A stretch of 64,000 nt of DNA from assembly GCA_002946415.1 (NCBI GenBank), contig NJPS01000065.1, positions 310,001 to 374,000 on the forward strand, in the 5' to 3' direction. The stretch's first letter is position 1. Each line of letters starts with the position of its first letter. Positions 46,429 to 57,773 of the stretch are shown piece by piece. Made by a program: the position numbers and the translations under genes. The stretch comes from Rutstroemia sp. NJR-2017a BVV2. Taxonomy: Eukaryota > Ascomycota > Leotiomycetes > Helotiales > Rutstroemiaceae. The notes under the pieces were generated by a model. The model was not told the DNA's origin and did no database searches. It saw only the letters and a program-made list of their open reading frames with translations.

Positions 46429-46826
46429 CTGACTGTTCCATGGTACGGATTGCCACGTGTTTTATTATTTTGTATTGTATTTGATGGATCTGTTTCCAAT
46501 TGACGATTCAATATGGCGTTTCATGTAATTGGAGTTGGGAGGTTACGCCATCTAGGCTGGGTTGATCTTCGTGATCTTGATTTGATGGTTGTTGGTTTGG
46601 GGCATGTAAGTGATATTTGGGATGATGGTCTGCATTTATGTAACAGTGCTCATGGATACATGGAGTTATATGATCATTTGATGCAGTTTCTAGAAAATGA
46701 AAGAGACATGTCTGTGACACTAATAGGAGCGGGCACTGGATAATTCGCAGGGTAATAGATACTTGAGAATCGGCCGTTTCATTTTTACATGAGCTGGTTT
46801 GGCCCTAACTTCCCATTATGATTCCA
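46429..46826. other. Intergenic, convergent 3' regions
   Basis: Between convergent stops of INP1 and CUE3. A 76-codon frame (46513-46743) has no recognisable features. Confidence 0.5.
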
Positions 46827-48910
46827 CTACCCGGGAAATCCACCTCTAGCCATCTTCCTCGCTCTCTGGTCTCTCCTATTGTGGTTCGCTCTGGAACCCT
46901 TGTTGGCCTCTTTCCGCTGCCGTGCCACATCGGTCTCCTTCTCACCACTTGTCCCTGCCACATTCCCACCTCCTCGGCCACCTCCCCTCCCACCTCTTCC
47001 ACCCCTTCCCCTGCCTCTATATCCGCCTCCCCTCCCACGATTCATACCCCCACTGCCTCCAGCCACATCTTCTGATTCATCGCCCGAGCCCGCAGGACTC
47101 GCTCTCCACGCCGTACTCTCCAGCCCAACTTGCTCTCCCCTAAAGGTAGAAAACTTCGCTTCTAATCTTCTCATCTGTCGCGGATCTCTCGAGAGCATTA
47201 ACGCCCATCCCTCGAGACCCTCGTCTGTCATGCCAGTTTGCTGACGTAATGTTTCTCGTTCCTTACTTCGGCGCGTAGCTGCATCTCTGCCAAAGATGTT
47301 GGGCGAGGATTTGTAGGTGCGGAATAATGTCTCCTCGTTGGGGTTTTGTGCATCGGCCGTGTTTTCGGGACTGGGGTCTTCGGGGTTTGTAGAATCGACG
47401 GTTCCTCCTACGTCGGCGACATCGTATGTATCGTCACGCTCGTCATCGTCGGAGTCAAATGCTGCGAGGGCGGAGAGAATCGCTGCTTTGTTGGGTGCGG
47501 TCGACCGGTCTTTAAGAACATCGTCAGCTGTTTTATCCGGATTGCGGCGACCGAAGTGAAGGCGAGAAGCGTCAACTGCAAGTTGGTCTAGCTCGTCATC
47601 GTCGAAAACGTTGCGGCGGGTTGGAAGTTGGGGCGGAGTGGAATGCGGCGCCAAATCTGCATGGTGTTGCTCCTGAGGTAGTGCCCTAGAGGACTGGTCA
47701 GCTTCTTCCTCTGGAGGGTTCTCATAACATACATTTCTTCAGAGCGATCGGCATTGGCCAGGTCTGCGGGTAACGAGTCGTCTAATAAATGGGCTATGAC
47801 TTCTTCTGCATTATCATTGTATGCGTCAAGTAACTTCACAATGAAGCCCGAACCAAGATCAGGGAAAAGATCCTGGACTTGTGAAATTAGGCTCATTTGA
47901 TGCACGTGGATATTTCTATCCCCGTTCCCATCTGCATTTGCTGGTGCTTTGCCTTTACTGGCCTTCTTTTTCACCGAACGAGGAGGTCTATTACTACCCC
48001 CTGGTTTGATAAACCCTTGCAGGCTGGTGATCACAGATTTAGCCCTACTAGAACCCGAACCACTTGCATCGATTCTTTGCTGTATTTGCTTTAGTATAGG
48101 GGTGACGGTAACTAGTTCAGCAACCATTGAATCGTTCACATTGGTAGGCCCCTTCTTGTGTGCTTCTGCAGCAGCCTTCAAGGAATAAAGCTGATCTACC
48201 AACGACGAAAACTTTGGTTTTGGTCCTTCTGTAAGTCCAATAATGCACAGATATGTAGTAGTGATGATGACCTTGCGTAATGGTGGATTCATGAGCTTGT
48301 AACAGCTTATTAGAGCGTCGACAAAATCGTCCCCCGCCATGAAGAACGCAGCTGCGTCTGAAGAAGCATGCAATAGATAATTAAGGCGTTTCAAGTTTGC
48401 CTCCGCATTCTTGAGATCGCCTTTAAGCCCAGCATCCAGTTCTTTTATAAGCAGGTTCTTGATGCTGCTTAGGGAAGACTCTGTTGCCGGACCGTGTTTA
48501 TCCCAAGCCAATATGATGACCTTGGACGCCTTCTCTTTTCCGTAGACTTTACTGAAGTCTGCAAGAACCTCCCATTGCATGAGAGCCTCTGTGACCTTCT
48601 CAACATTCAGGAGCCTGTGGTACAAGATATATGCTTGTTTGCGGAGCTGTTTCATTTTCTGAAGGCTGCCAGTTGATGACCCGTCATGTGATAAGGCCGT
48701 CTCAGCCAAATATGATTTCAAGAAAATTGGTAAAGAGTCATCCTTCGCCGATATCCGTGTGAAATCTGGAGTTGGCAAAGACAGGTGTGCTTCGGCCAAA
48801 GAAATCCATGCATCCAAGCAGGCTTCCCACTCTTCCGGTAGCATGTGTGATCTCCATGATGCTTGAGGATATGGTACCAGCGGTGGTAGAGATGTGGTCT
48901 TGGATGCCAT
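46827..48910 (-). CDS. CUE3: CUE-domain protein Cue3/ASCC2, ribosome quality control
   Basis: Two exons: 47733-48910 and 46827-47685, giving 678 residues; the intron 47686-47732 is canonical with gctgacc branch. The N-terminal helical domain (WRSHMLPEEWEACLDAWISLAEAHL, LYHRLLNVEKV, AAAFFMAGDDFVDALISCYKLMNPPLRKVIITTTYLCIIGLTEG) is the ASCC2/Cue3 arrangement. The CUE domain (about 339-383) has LFPDLGSGFIVKLLDAYNDNAEEVIAHLLDD, the MFP/LL-type ubiquitin-binding motif. The C-terminus is Arg/Gly-rich (GRGGGYRGRGRGGRGGRGGG), an RNA-binding type tail, with a final Lys/Arg cluster. In yeast Cue3 is part of the RQT complex with Slh1 that clears collided ribosomes. The RGG tail inferred to contact RNA or ribosomes. 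Confidence 0.92.
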
Positions 48911-49693
48911 ATTCAGGATTCCTTGTTGTGAAGTCTATGGAAGGAGGACGTCAAATATTGAGTAGGGCGAGTAGGGACAGGCTGTTCCATCCGCAAACAA
49001 TAGACACAGGTTAATATAGGAGCATGTGTTCTGCATAAGGGTACTGTCTATGTTCTGCGAGTTCAGGAAACGATGATATCCGGTATCCTCAGCCAATTCA
49101 CTTCCCGGCCACTGTAACAAACAAAAAGAAGAATGTGCTGCAGATATTAGAGAAAAAGGTGATGTAAACAATTATCTAGAAATACGTACAATTTCGAAGC
49201 TCTCGCCGTTTGACTCAAAGGATGATATGCATTAAGAAGATATCCATAGAAATGCAGCCATAATTGGCTGACATACATTCGAGATGGCCCCCACCTATCA
49301 GATCGATGACAATCGGACAGCCAGCTAGCTGCAACAGAGAGAAACTGAAATGTACCGTAACCGTAGTACCAGATTTCTGGATGCCTCATCGGGTTCCCCA
49401 ATTTCCATAGATCCTGCTCAGGCATTCAGGCTCGAACAAGATCAGCTATTCCCAAATGAGTCAAACACTCCTTCGCTTAAACACGACTTGCCAAGACTTT
49501 CACCCACAAATCGCAGAATTGCCGGAAATTTTAAGGAAGCTATCGTCAATCGTGCCACCAAATTCTCTTTTTGAATCTTTTACGATCGCCTTCATCACTT
49601 TGCCGTAACTGGAACAATCGTTCGAGTCTTGAAGGAAAACTAGAAAGCACATCTACCAAGCCAATCTACTCATCTACCAATCCATCAGCAAAG
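48911..49693. other. Intergenic, divergent promoters of CUE3 and RPS20
   Basis: Contains the ribosomal protein promoter and a C/T-rich leader (about 49570-49690). A minus-strand frame from a true ATG (49147-49425, 92 codons) and a plus-strand frame (49350-49574) overlap each other; neither has protein character I can defend. Confidence 0.45.
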
Positions 49694-50251
49694 ATGTCTG
49701 CTTACGATAAACCATCAAAGGACAACCAAGAGGGTGCTGGCCCAGTAAGTTATTCTCGCCCCCCTCTTCGATGGCTTGTTGCCGTTTTCTATTTTGAATG
49801 CGCAGGCATCGTCGCATCTTTAATCAAGTCGAACCATTCTAACAATACTCTCCCTCATCTACAGAAGGTCCACAAGATCCGCATCACTCTTACCAGCCGC
49901 AAAGTCGAGTCCCTCGAGAAGGTCTGCCGTGAACTCATCGACCGTGCCAAGAGCAAGGAGCTCAAGACCAAGGGTCCCGTCCGTCTCCCAACCAAGAACT
50001 TGAAGATCACCACCCGTAAAACTCCTTGTGGTGAAGGTTCCAAGACCTGGGATTGCTTCGAGATGAGAATCCACAAGCGTTTGATCGAGTATGTATTACC
50101 GCTCTCCATCATCCATCGGTTATGTAAATCAGGTTGTATGGACAAATGCTAATCATTTGCAAACAGTCTCAACGCCCCTACCGAGGTTGTCAAGCAAATT
50201 ATCATCAACATTGAGGCTGGTGTCGAGGTTGAGGTTACCATTGCTGCTTAG
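49694..50251 (+). CDS. RPS20: 40S ribosomal protein S20 (uS10)
   Basis: Three exons: 49694-49744, 49865-50088 and 50167-50251, giving 119 residues; introns 120 and 78 nt. The protein is unmistakable: [61 protein letters not shown] and [20 protein letters not shown]. It is a conserved head protein of the small subunit and contacts the mRNA entry region. The first intron is the longest of this gene, as is common for fungal ribosomal protein genes. Next to CUE3, which acts on stalled ribosomes in yeast; shared upstream region. Confidence 0.97.
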
Positions 50252-50841
50252 ATGGAGTGATTGGACTTGAGAAAGAAAGAAATGGATGTGCGCATTCAAG
50301 AAATCCACTGCCAAGAAAGAGTAGTAGACAATTGAATGCTGTCACGACTAGTCGATCTTTCTACACTGCTTTGTGCGAGTGATGAGACCCATCAAGTATG
50401 CCCTGCGAAATGTAAACATGTCGTAAAACCCAGCTTGAGCCGCGTTTACTTGAGAAGAGACATTGGCCTAAACTCCTTGTAGCCCTGCTTACCACTCATT
50501 CACATTTCATGGATGTACTTTACGATGAGAGCACAGTGCATCACATTCAACTGACTAACACACAGAATCAAGACATGAAAGCCTGATTAATGCCATAACA
50601 TTGTAAACCTAGATAACCTATGATCCGCTCTCTGTATCCCAATATCTTAGTTCTACCTGGTATGCGGATCTAAGCAGATCACGCCATAAAATGATGTCGT
50701 CAAATTTCAACGTAAACCCCATCCCGACGCCCTCCCTCATGTGAGACTACCCGCTAGTCTATAATATAATCTTACATTTTGAACAGAAAAACCAAATTGC
50801 ATCTTCGCTGTCCAAAGAATGAATGACCATGAAGGCATGCA
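50252..50841. other. Intergenic, convergent 3' regions
   Basis: Between convergent stops of RPS20 and the RSC gene. Nothing coding seen. Confidence 0.55.
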
Positions 50842-53726
50842 TCAAGTCATCTCCACATCTCCCACCTCCTTCCAATTATCCCCATACAGCTGACGATAAA
50901 GTTCTTCCGTCCCCTTGTTCATCTTCTCGCACCACGCCTCGACCGTTTTGACCTGTGCCTCCAGCAAAAACCGCTTCGTCGCTTCCGCATCGGCCTTTAT
51001 GCGTTTCTTTCTCTCTTCCGCTTCCGCTCCCAGTTCCGCGGCGCGCGCTTTGCGCTTCTTCTCCAGCTCCTCCTTGCGGCGGACGCGTTCGGCGAGGTAC
51101 TTGAGGCTGTGTCCGAGGTGCTGCTTGTCCTCTGGGATGGGGTTGAGGTCGAGTGGCGGGGCGGTGTAGAAGATGATGCGCCCGTATTCGTCGGTGTGGA
51201 ATTGAGAGCGGATGTCGGCTGGGATAGCGGCGTTTGCGGCGTCGGGGAGAGTGTAGACTTCGACTTGGCGCGGTGGGTTGTATGCGTTGTTGTGCGAACC
51301 GTGAGAAGTGGCAACTGGAGCAGATGCGCGTGGCATGGTGTTGCTTTGGTATTGTGGTTGGTATGTCGTGAGAGGATTGGCGTGGTGAGAGGTAGTTGGG
51401 GTAGAAGCGGCGTATTGGTTGTAAGTAGTGGTAGGTTGATATGTGGGAGTGGGTGGCACAGGTACATGTGAAGCTGAACTGTGTGAGCCATAAGAGGTTT
51501 GATGCTGAAGGGGCGCGGGGGAAGCAGATGGACGAGTTGGTGGGAACGACTGGGTAAATCCCGTTTGGCCCGAATGCTGACTTAACATTGGAGAGGGCGC
51601 GGCAGTAGGTGTTGTTCCAGACATGGTTATATCTCCCTGTGAATCAAATCGAGGTCTGCTACTCGTAGGTGGACGGACAGGTTCTGGCTCTGGCAGGGGA
51701 GACGCAGGAGGGGGAGTTGGCTCTGGTGGTGGAGACTCCTGGATAAAGTCAGTAAAGGATCTACACAGTATTGATATCAGGGTACTTACATTCTCATTGC
51801 GCGGTAACTTATGCACAGCACCAACAATAGGAGGAGCGTCCCTTGAGCCCCAAGTAGGCTTAGGTAGTGGATCGTTCTCAGTAGCATCTTCTCTCAGTAG
51901 ATGCTTGATCGGACTGGGAAACTTCTTCATTGGTCTCGGTGGCTCGAACAGATCCATTTCATAATCCTTCTCCCTTACTTCGTCCGGAACACAACTAGCC
52001 CATGTCTTTATCTTGTTCAGCTTGTGTTGATGTTCATTATAACGTGCCTCGCAAACGTAAATCTCCTTATCGGTCGGGAACCCACGAGGTCGTCCTTTGA
52101 AATAACGTGTGAAGAACATAACAAAGCAGCGATCAACCACTTCATCAATCTTGTGATCTCTGTATTGCCCCGTCTTCACAACCTCATTCTCAAAGAAATG
52201 CTTATCCCAGCGATGGACCGTTTGCTCGGGGCGGTAATACCAGCAAGCATTAATCCAGTCCTGACCTTGACCATCACGCCATGTCCGGTAAATCTGCGCA
52301 ACGATCGGCTTGGTGACATCGTTGATATTGGTAAGATGAATCCAATCGCCAACTTTCCAAATTTCCCCCTTGTAGAGAATCTCCTTAAGAGGCAGTCGAC
52401 CATCTTCAGAAGCAAAATCACTGTCAGGCCTCTTCTTTTCTGCCTCGGCCATATTTCGAGCTTCATTTTGTAGGAAGTTAGCATCGTTGTAGACTGCACT
52501 GCCCTCTTCATTGAAGACTTTAGCATTCTCAAACATGAGCTCCAAATCCTTCAAAACAGCATCAACAGTATGGTACTTCTTTCTCTTGGCCTGTCTTTTT
52601 ATGAGGTCCATTGCGATTGGATTCTTGATTTCTTGAAAGTACTCCGGCATAGCTGATTTGTCGGGCAATCGTTCAAATGGTGCGATCTTGAGCTGGCCCT
52701 CAGGACTTTTGAACTTCCTTAACCCCTTCAAGATGTTATTTATGCGTGCTTCCATCGGCGTATGCACCTTGGGCGGCCTGCCGCGCTTCTTTTGATGTTC
52801 AGGGTCTTCCTTGGGTTCGGCCCCTGCTTCTCGCGCTCCTCCTCCTATACTAGATCGACGGTTCTTTCGTTTTCCGCCTTTCCGTTTTGGACGATCCTCA
52901 TCCGATTCATCATCTTCTTCGTCCTCGTCTTCGTCATCTTCCTCCTCTTCCCCTTCTTCATCGTCGGGCCCCGGTGGTGGGGAGTCCTCAACTGGCGGGA
53001 TTTCTCCAAGATCTGGCAATTCGGCCTCCTCTGCAGTAATCACCTTCTCATCCACCAATTGTTGCATTTCCTTTTTGAAATTCTCGCGCAGCTGAATGGC
53101 GTCGGAATACACAGGCGCAGATGGACGATTGTAGACTTGGGCATTATGCGATATCAGCGCGAAGTCGCGAACAAATTCTTTGAATGTCTTGTACTGCTTC
53201 TTGAGAATTTTCGCCTTTTACACGAACCGCAAATTAGCATAGACGGACTTAAGAACTTCTTGGTCTGGGAATCCATACCCTAATCGAACTGAATGCAGTC
53301 GGCTCCTTAATAACATCAAAGTAGTCTGGAATCAATCTTCTGTTGAGCATGCGCTGAAAGAGCGCCGACACATCATGTCCACTGAAGATCCATTAGCAAG
53401 CCCCCAGCAAAACAAATGCGCCATCTCCAAGAAACATACTCTGGAGTGCGATAATCGCTCATATGACGAACGACATTATCCATAACCGTATACCCATCCT
53501 TCGTAACGCCATTGACCGTCGCAAGGGAGCCCACCGACGCTGGAGCTGCCTCCGGCCCCGGTGTTTGGGTGGTCGGTGTTTGCGCCGCGGGTGCTGGTGC
53601 TGGAGTCGATGCGGTCGGGGTATCAATTGCAGGTTGCGACTCTTCGACTTTAACGGCCGAGTCATTTTCGACAGGCGCCAGTACGGGCGACTCCGTATTT
53701 TCCATTTTCGAATCGGCGACAGACAT
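50842..53726 (-). CDS. RSC1: RSC chromatin-remodelling subunit, Rsc1/Rsc2 type
   Basis: Four exons: 53440-53726, 53279-53381, 51790-53214 and 50842-51738, giving 903 residues. First bromodomain about 78-180 (HDVSALFQRMLNRRLIPDYFDVIKEPTAF, ISHNAQVYN). An acidic stretch (about 214-237) follows, then a basic region and an AT-hook KKRGRPPK (272-279). The second bromodomain is at about 289-390 (PEYFQEIKNPIAMDLI, MFENAKVFNEEGSAVYNDA). The BAH domain is at about 410-526 (ILYKGEIWKVGDWIHL, WINACWYYRPEQTVHRWDKHFFENEVVKTG). The C-terminus has a Pro/Ser/Thr-rich region and a final coiled coil. This order is that of yeast Rsc1/Rsc2, where the protein helps RSC read acetylated nucleosomes. The last intron (51739-51789, 51 nt) is in frame and stop-free, so its retention would add 17 residues. 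Confidence 0.94.
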
Positions 53727-54086
53727 CGCGGGGTCGCGTTAATGAGATTGCAAAATACCGTTGGATCGAATTGATGGAGCTCGAATTATCGCGTTGGAGC
53801 GCGATCCCCACATAAGCAAAATACTTGGTCACGTGATAATGAAGTTCGCTCTGGACAGGGCTCTTTCTAGATTTGGACAAATCACATTTTACGTTGTCCA
53901 TCTTGCCACCATCAACGACTTGTATATTTTCTTCCTATCTTGTAAAAGAGCTCGATAGCGCATATCTAGAAATTTGAACAGCCCACATTACTATCTATAC
54001 CAACATTTACATACATACATTCACCCCTTCCTAATCAGATATCCCCCAATACCCCAACCAACCACGTGCCACCCATCCCTCTCAAA
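53727..54086. promoter_or_regulatory. Shared divergent promoter, RSC gene and OTU1
   Basis: The 360 bp between the two start codons. A purine/pyrimidine-mixed stretch with a C/T-rich end before OTU1 (about 53985-54080). No specific site assigned. Confidence 0.55.
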
Positions 54087-55364
54087 ATGCGCATGCGACT
54101 CCGCGGCCCAGAAGGTACAAGCACCATAACCCTCCCCGACGACGCCAAAGTAAGCGACCTAATCTCCGCAATCGTCTCCCAAACATCCATCCCCAGTTTC
54201 GACGTGAAATACGGGTACCCCCCGCAACCGCTCCTGCTCTCAGAAAGCGACCCCTCGCTGCCGCTCAGCAAGCTCGATGTCAAGCTAAACAACGAGCAGC
54301 TGACCGTCAGCGCAAAAGATGGTCCTGCTCCTACGCGGCCATCTGTTCCTGTAGATGAGGCGTCGAAGAGACAGGAAGGGAAGTCAAAAGCTGGGGAGCC
54401 GACGTATTCGTTTGCAGGGATAGGAGGGGAGTCGAAGAAGCCGGCGGGGCCTGTGGCGCTGAAACGGAAGGGTATGGAGGGCGATGTGCCGGAGGTGGCT
54501 CTTCCGGATCGGGGGGCTACATTGGGTGAGATTGTTTTTGCTATTTTGAGTTTTTATATTATAAAGCCACTAACAACTCCCTAGTCCTCCGCGTCATGCC
54601 CGACGACAACTCCTGTCTCTTCCGGGCCTTCGGCACCGCCGTGCTGCCAGGTGACGACCTCTCGATGCACGAGCTACGCTCGCTGGTCGCCAGCACCATC
54701 CAAGCCAAACCGGATGTCTACAGCAAAGTCGTGCTGGAGCAAGCGCCCGACGACTACTGTCGCTGGATCCAGACTGCCGATGCGTGGGGTGGAGCTATTG
54801 AGCTGGGGATTCTGGCGGAGGCTTTTGGCGTTGAGGTTGTGTGTGTGGATGTTCAGGTATGTTTTTCATATTCGTCCCTGTAAAATTCCTTGCTTCCTCC
54901 CATCTATCTACCCAACCGCCCCCACTTCTTTCTCCCTTTTCCTCTTTCTTCCTCCCTTTTCCCTTTTCTTCCTCCCTTATCATCCTCCCCCCTTTTCTCT
55001 CTCTCCCTTTTCTTCCAACTGACCCCCCCCCTAGTCCCTAACCCCCCACACCTTCCCCCCACCCACCCCCGCCCAGCACCGCTGCATCCTAATCTACAGC
55101 GGGATCCACTACGACCTGGTGGCACAAACCCCTCTCCCCAACGCCAGCGACCCTTCCTCGGATCAAAAGATCTGGGATATCACCGACGACTCCATCATCT
55201 CCTCCGCCATCGCTCTCTGCCGCTTACTGCAGGAAAAGCACTATTTCACCGACACCGGGGGCATGGGCATCCGGTGCAACGAGTGCGGGACGGTCGTGCG
55301 CGGGGAGAAGGAGGCGGCGGCGCATGCGGGGAGGACGGGGCATTGGGATATGGTTGAGGTGTGA
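54087..55364 (+). CDS. OTU1: OTU1 / YOD1 deubiquitinase
   Basis: Three exons: 54087-54525, 54585-54856 and 55077-55364, giving 332 residues. The N-terminal UBX-like domain (MRMRLRGPEGTSTITLPDD, about 1-80) binds Cdc48/p97 in the family. The OTU protease core has VMPDDNSCLFRAFG with Asp154 and catalytic Cys157; IHYDLV carries the catalytic His248. A C2H2 zinc finger (Cys304, Cys307, His320, His326) ends the protein, as in YOD1. The start was set at ATG 54087, since the frame upstream only opens with GTG. The second intron (54857-55076, 220 nt) is an almost pure pyrimidine tract in its 3' part. In yeast Otu1 trims ubiquitin chains on Cdc48 substrates. Confidence 0.94.
54890..55070 (+). repeat. 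Long pyrimidine tract within OTU1 intron 2
   Basis: About 180 nt almost entirely C and T on the coding strand, with words ctttctcccttttcctcttt and ccctttt recurring, then C-rich to the acceptor at 55076. An internal cctag at 55030-55034 could act as an alternative acceptor. Confidence 0.85.
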
Positions 55365-56309
55365 GGGTGTGGGGTGGGTTGAAGGTATGGGAAGATGTGA
55401 AGAGGAGTGGCGGATGGTTTATGGGGAGGGGGGATAGATTTGTGGGTGGAGAGGAGAGGAGAGGAGAGGAGGGATCTATTTATTTATCTGCATCTTGGAT
55501 CGATGGAGGTTGAGGTTGGGCGACTCCCTGTGTGCGTTGCTACTATTGTTGGTTTGATCTTACCATACATGGTATCGAAAGCGGAATAGCGAAGGAAAAG
55601 CTAAGTGACGGTAGGAGATAGAAGATGAGGTGCCTCTGTGAGAAACGACTTTGTATGTATATATCCCAGACGATAACCGCTCAAAACTATGAGAACACAA
55701 GGTGGCGCAGACAAACATCAAGAGCCAGCCAGCAAGCTATTGCACAGCTAAACTTACAGACAATGAAAAGATATACACAACCTGCTTGTCTATTTCTCAA
55801 AGCATTATATACTACACACATATCACATCCCTTTTCACAACCACCATTACTCTTGTGTTAAATAAAAATCACTAAAACTAGGTCATCATAATAGGTATCA
55901 TATCAAACTATATACATCGAAACCAACAAACCACCACAACAAGCCCAAGGCGATCGCGACCACAGGAAAAAAAAGCGCGGCACTGATCCCCCAAACTCCC
56001 TTCTTTTCCCCCAACCCCATAATCTATCTATATTCCATACCCAACAAACCAAGACCAAGAGCGCGTCGCGCATCTCAATCCGACAATACCCTCTACAACC
56101 ATAACCACAAAAGCAAGCCATTCATTTTTCATCAAAGATTTGGTATGCTCCCTCCTTTCCCCTCGAACCAAGCACCAGCAAGATATATGTATATGTTCAT
56201 GTTCAAACACACAACCACATTTATGTACCCATCTAATTTCATCTCCTTTTATCCCGTTCTCCTAAGTAAACCATTGAACGCCGGGGGGGTATTACTCCAA
56301 AATAGATGA
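55365..56309. other. Intergenic, convergent 3' regions
   Basis: Between convergent stops of OTU1 and the GH17 gene. Contains a GAGAG pentamer run near 55447-55470. Nothing coding supported. Confidence 0.5.
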
Positions 56310-57773
56310 TCATGCAGATGCAGCAACCAAGCCTGCCGCAATATCGGAAGGAGCATTACCTAGGTAACCCCAAGCCTGCTCGGCATTGTAAAGCGCAGCT
56401 GAGTTGACCTTCCAGTAGTCGTTGAATGTGCTGAATAAGAAGAGGTTGGATTGGTTGGATGAGAACGCGGACTTGATGGCGGCGATAGCAGTGGTTTGGG
56501 CGTCCTTGGAGACAACAGCCTTGTCGTGAGAAGTTCCGCTTGATGGCCATCCGGTCTCGGTAATGACGATTTCCATGTTAGGGTTGGACAGAAGTGCTCT
56601 CAGTTCAGTGATTTGGGTGGTAATGAAAGAACCAGCGCTGGCAGCATCGGTGTTGGTGTCGAAGAAGGGATGGCAGTTAACGGCGCAGAAATCAATATCG
56701 GCGTTGTTGCAAAGAGCTGGGTAGAGTTTTGTAGCAGCCAAGGTATCGACGGAGACAAGCTTTCCAGTGTAACCAGCAGCTTTTAGTAGAGCCTTCGCAG
56801 TGGATACGGCACTGGCAACACCAGCAGCATCAGTAACTCCGTTGTTGACCCATTCATTTCCTACAGCGATAGTGCTAATAGTACTCCAGTCACCGTTAGC
56901 GGCAGTGATGATAGTTTGGGTATCGGCGCTAACGGAACCGAAGTTGTAAAGACCAGCGAAGATCTTGAATCCATATTTCTTAGCAGCGACGATACCGGTG
57001 GTGATTTGGTTACAGTCAACACCGTAAAGACGAACCGTAGAGTATCCCGAGGGGATAGCTGCGAAATCCGCGTTAACTTGATCTTGAGTCTTACAAGAGC
57101 TGTCAGCCATGTAAGGAGAGTAAGCGAAACCCCATCCACCAGAAGTGGCAGCAACCGAGGTAGCAGAGCTTGCTGCCGAGGAGGTGGAAGATGACTGGAC
57201 CACAGTGGCGCTGCTAGATGGAACAACCGATGCTACAGCTGCGCTACTGGACTGAACTACAGGTGCCACTGCAGATGCAGAACTAGCAACAGAACTAGGA
57301 GCAGAGTAAGCAACTGCAGTTGAAGTTGCTGATGAAGCGACCTGGGTTGCAGCACTGGCGACTGGCTGAACGTAGGATTGCACGAGAACAGCTGCTGCTG
57401 CGGCCGCCTCGGAGCTTGAGCTACTGGAGCTGGGCTGGGCAGCAACAACAGTGGCAGCGGCTGCGTTGCTGATGGTTGTAGCAGATGAGGTTGTGAGTGC
57501 TCCACCTTGGACAGTTTGAGTTGTGGTAGAGAGGGGAACACCTGCACTGTTCACATAAATGATAACTTCTGGAGTTTCAGTTGCCTCAACATAAACAGTA
57601 TCAATGACTGTAACAAGATCTCTTTTCTTGTGAAGGGCGCGGTGATTATGACGATCTGCCACATGCGATTAGTTAAGTTTTGGGCACGCGAATGCGGTTC
57701 ACATACTGAAAGGTTGAGCCAAGCTCAATTGGAGAAGGGAAAGACCCGCGAGGGACAAGATAGCAGCCTTCAT
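56310..57773 (-). CDS. GH17 wall glucanase / glucanosyltransferase (SCW type)
   Basis: Two exons: 57707-57773 and 56310-57655, giving 470 residues; intron 57656-57706. Signal peptide MKAAILSLAGLSLLQLSLAQ, then a dibasic site HKKR (about 31-34) suited to Kex2-like processing. A low-complexity Ala/Ser/Thr-rich, surely O-glycosylated region (about 70-192) leads into a catalytic GH17 domain (about 193-470). Motifs: GWGFAYSPYM, VRLYGVDCNQI, IFAGLYNFG, the proton donor in IAVGNEWVNNG (about Glu289), and the nucleophile in VITETGWPSSG (about Glu388), plus FSTFNDYWK. The layout signal-KR-Ser/Thr-GH17 is that of yeast Scw4/Scw10 and the filamentous homologues that remodel beta-1,3-glucan. No GPI signal at the C-terminus. 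Confidence 0.93.
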
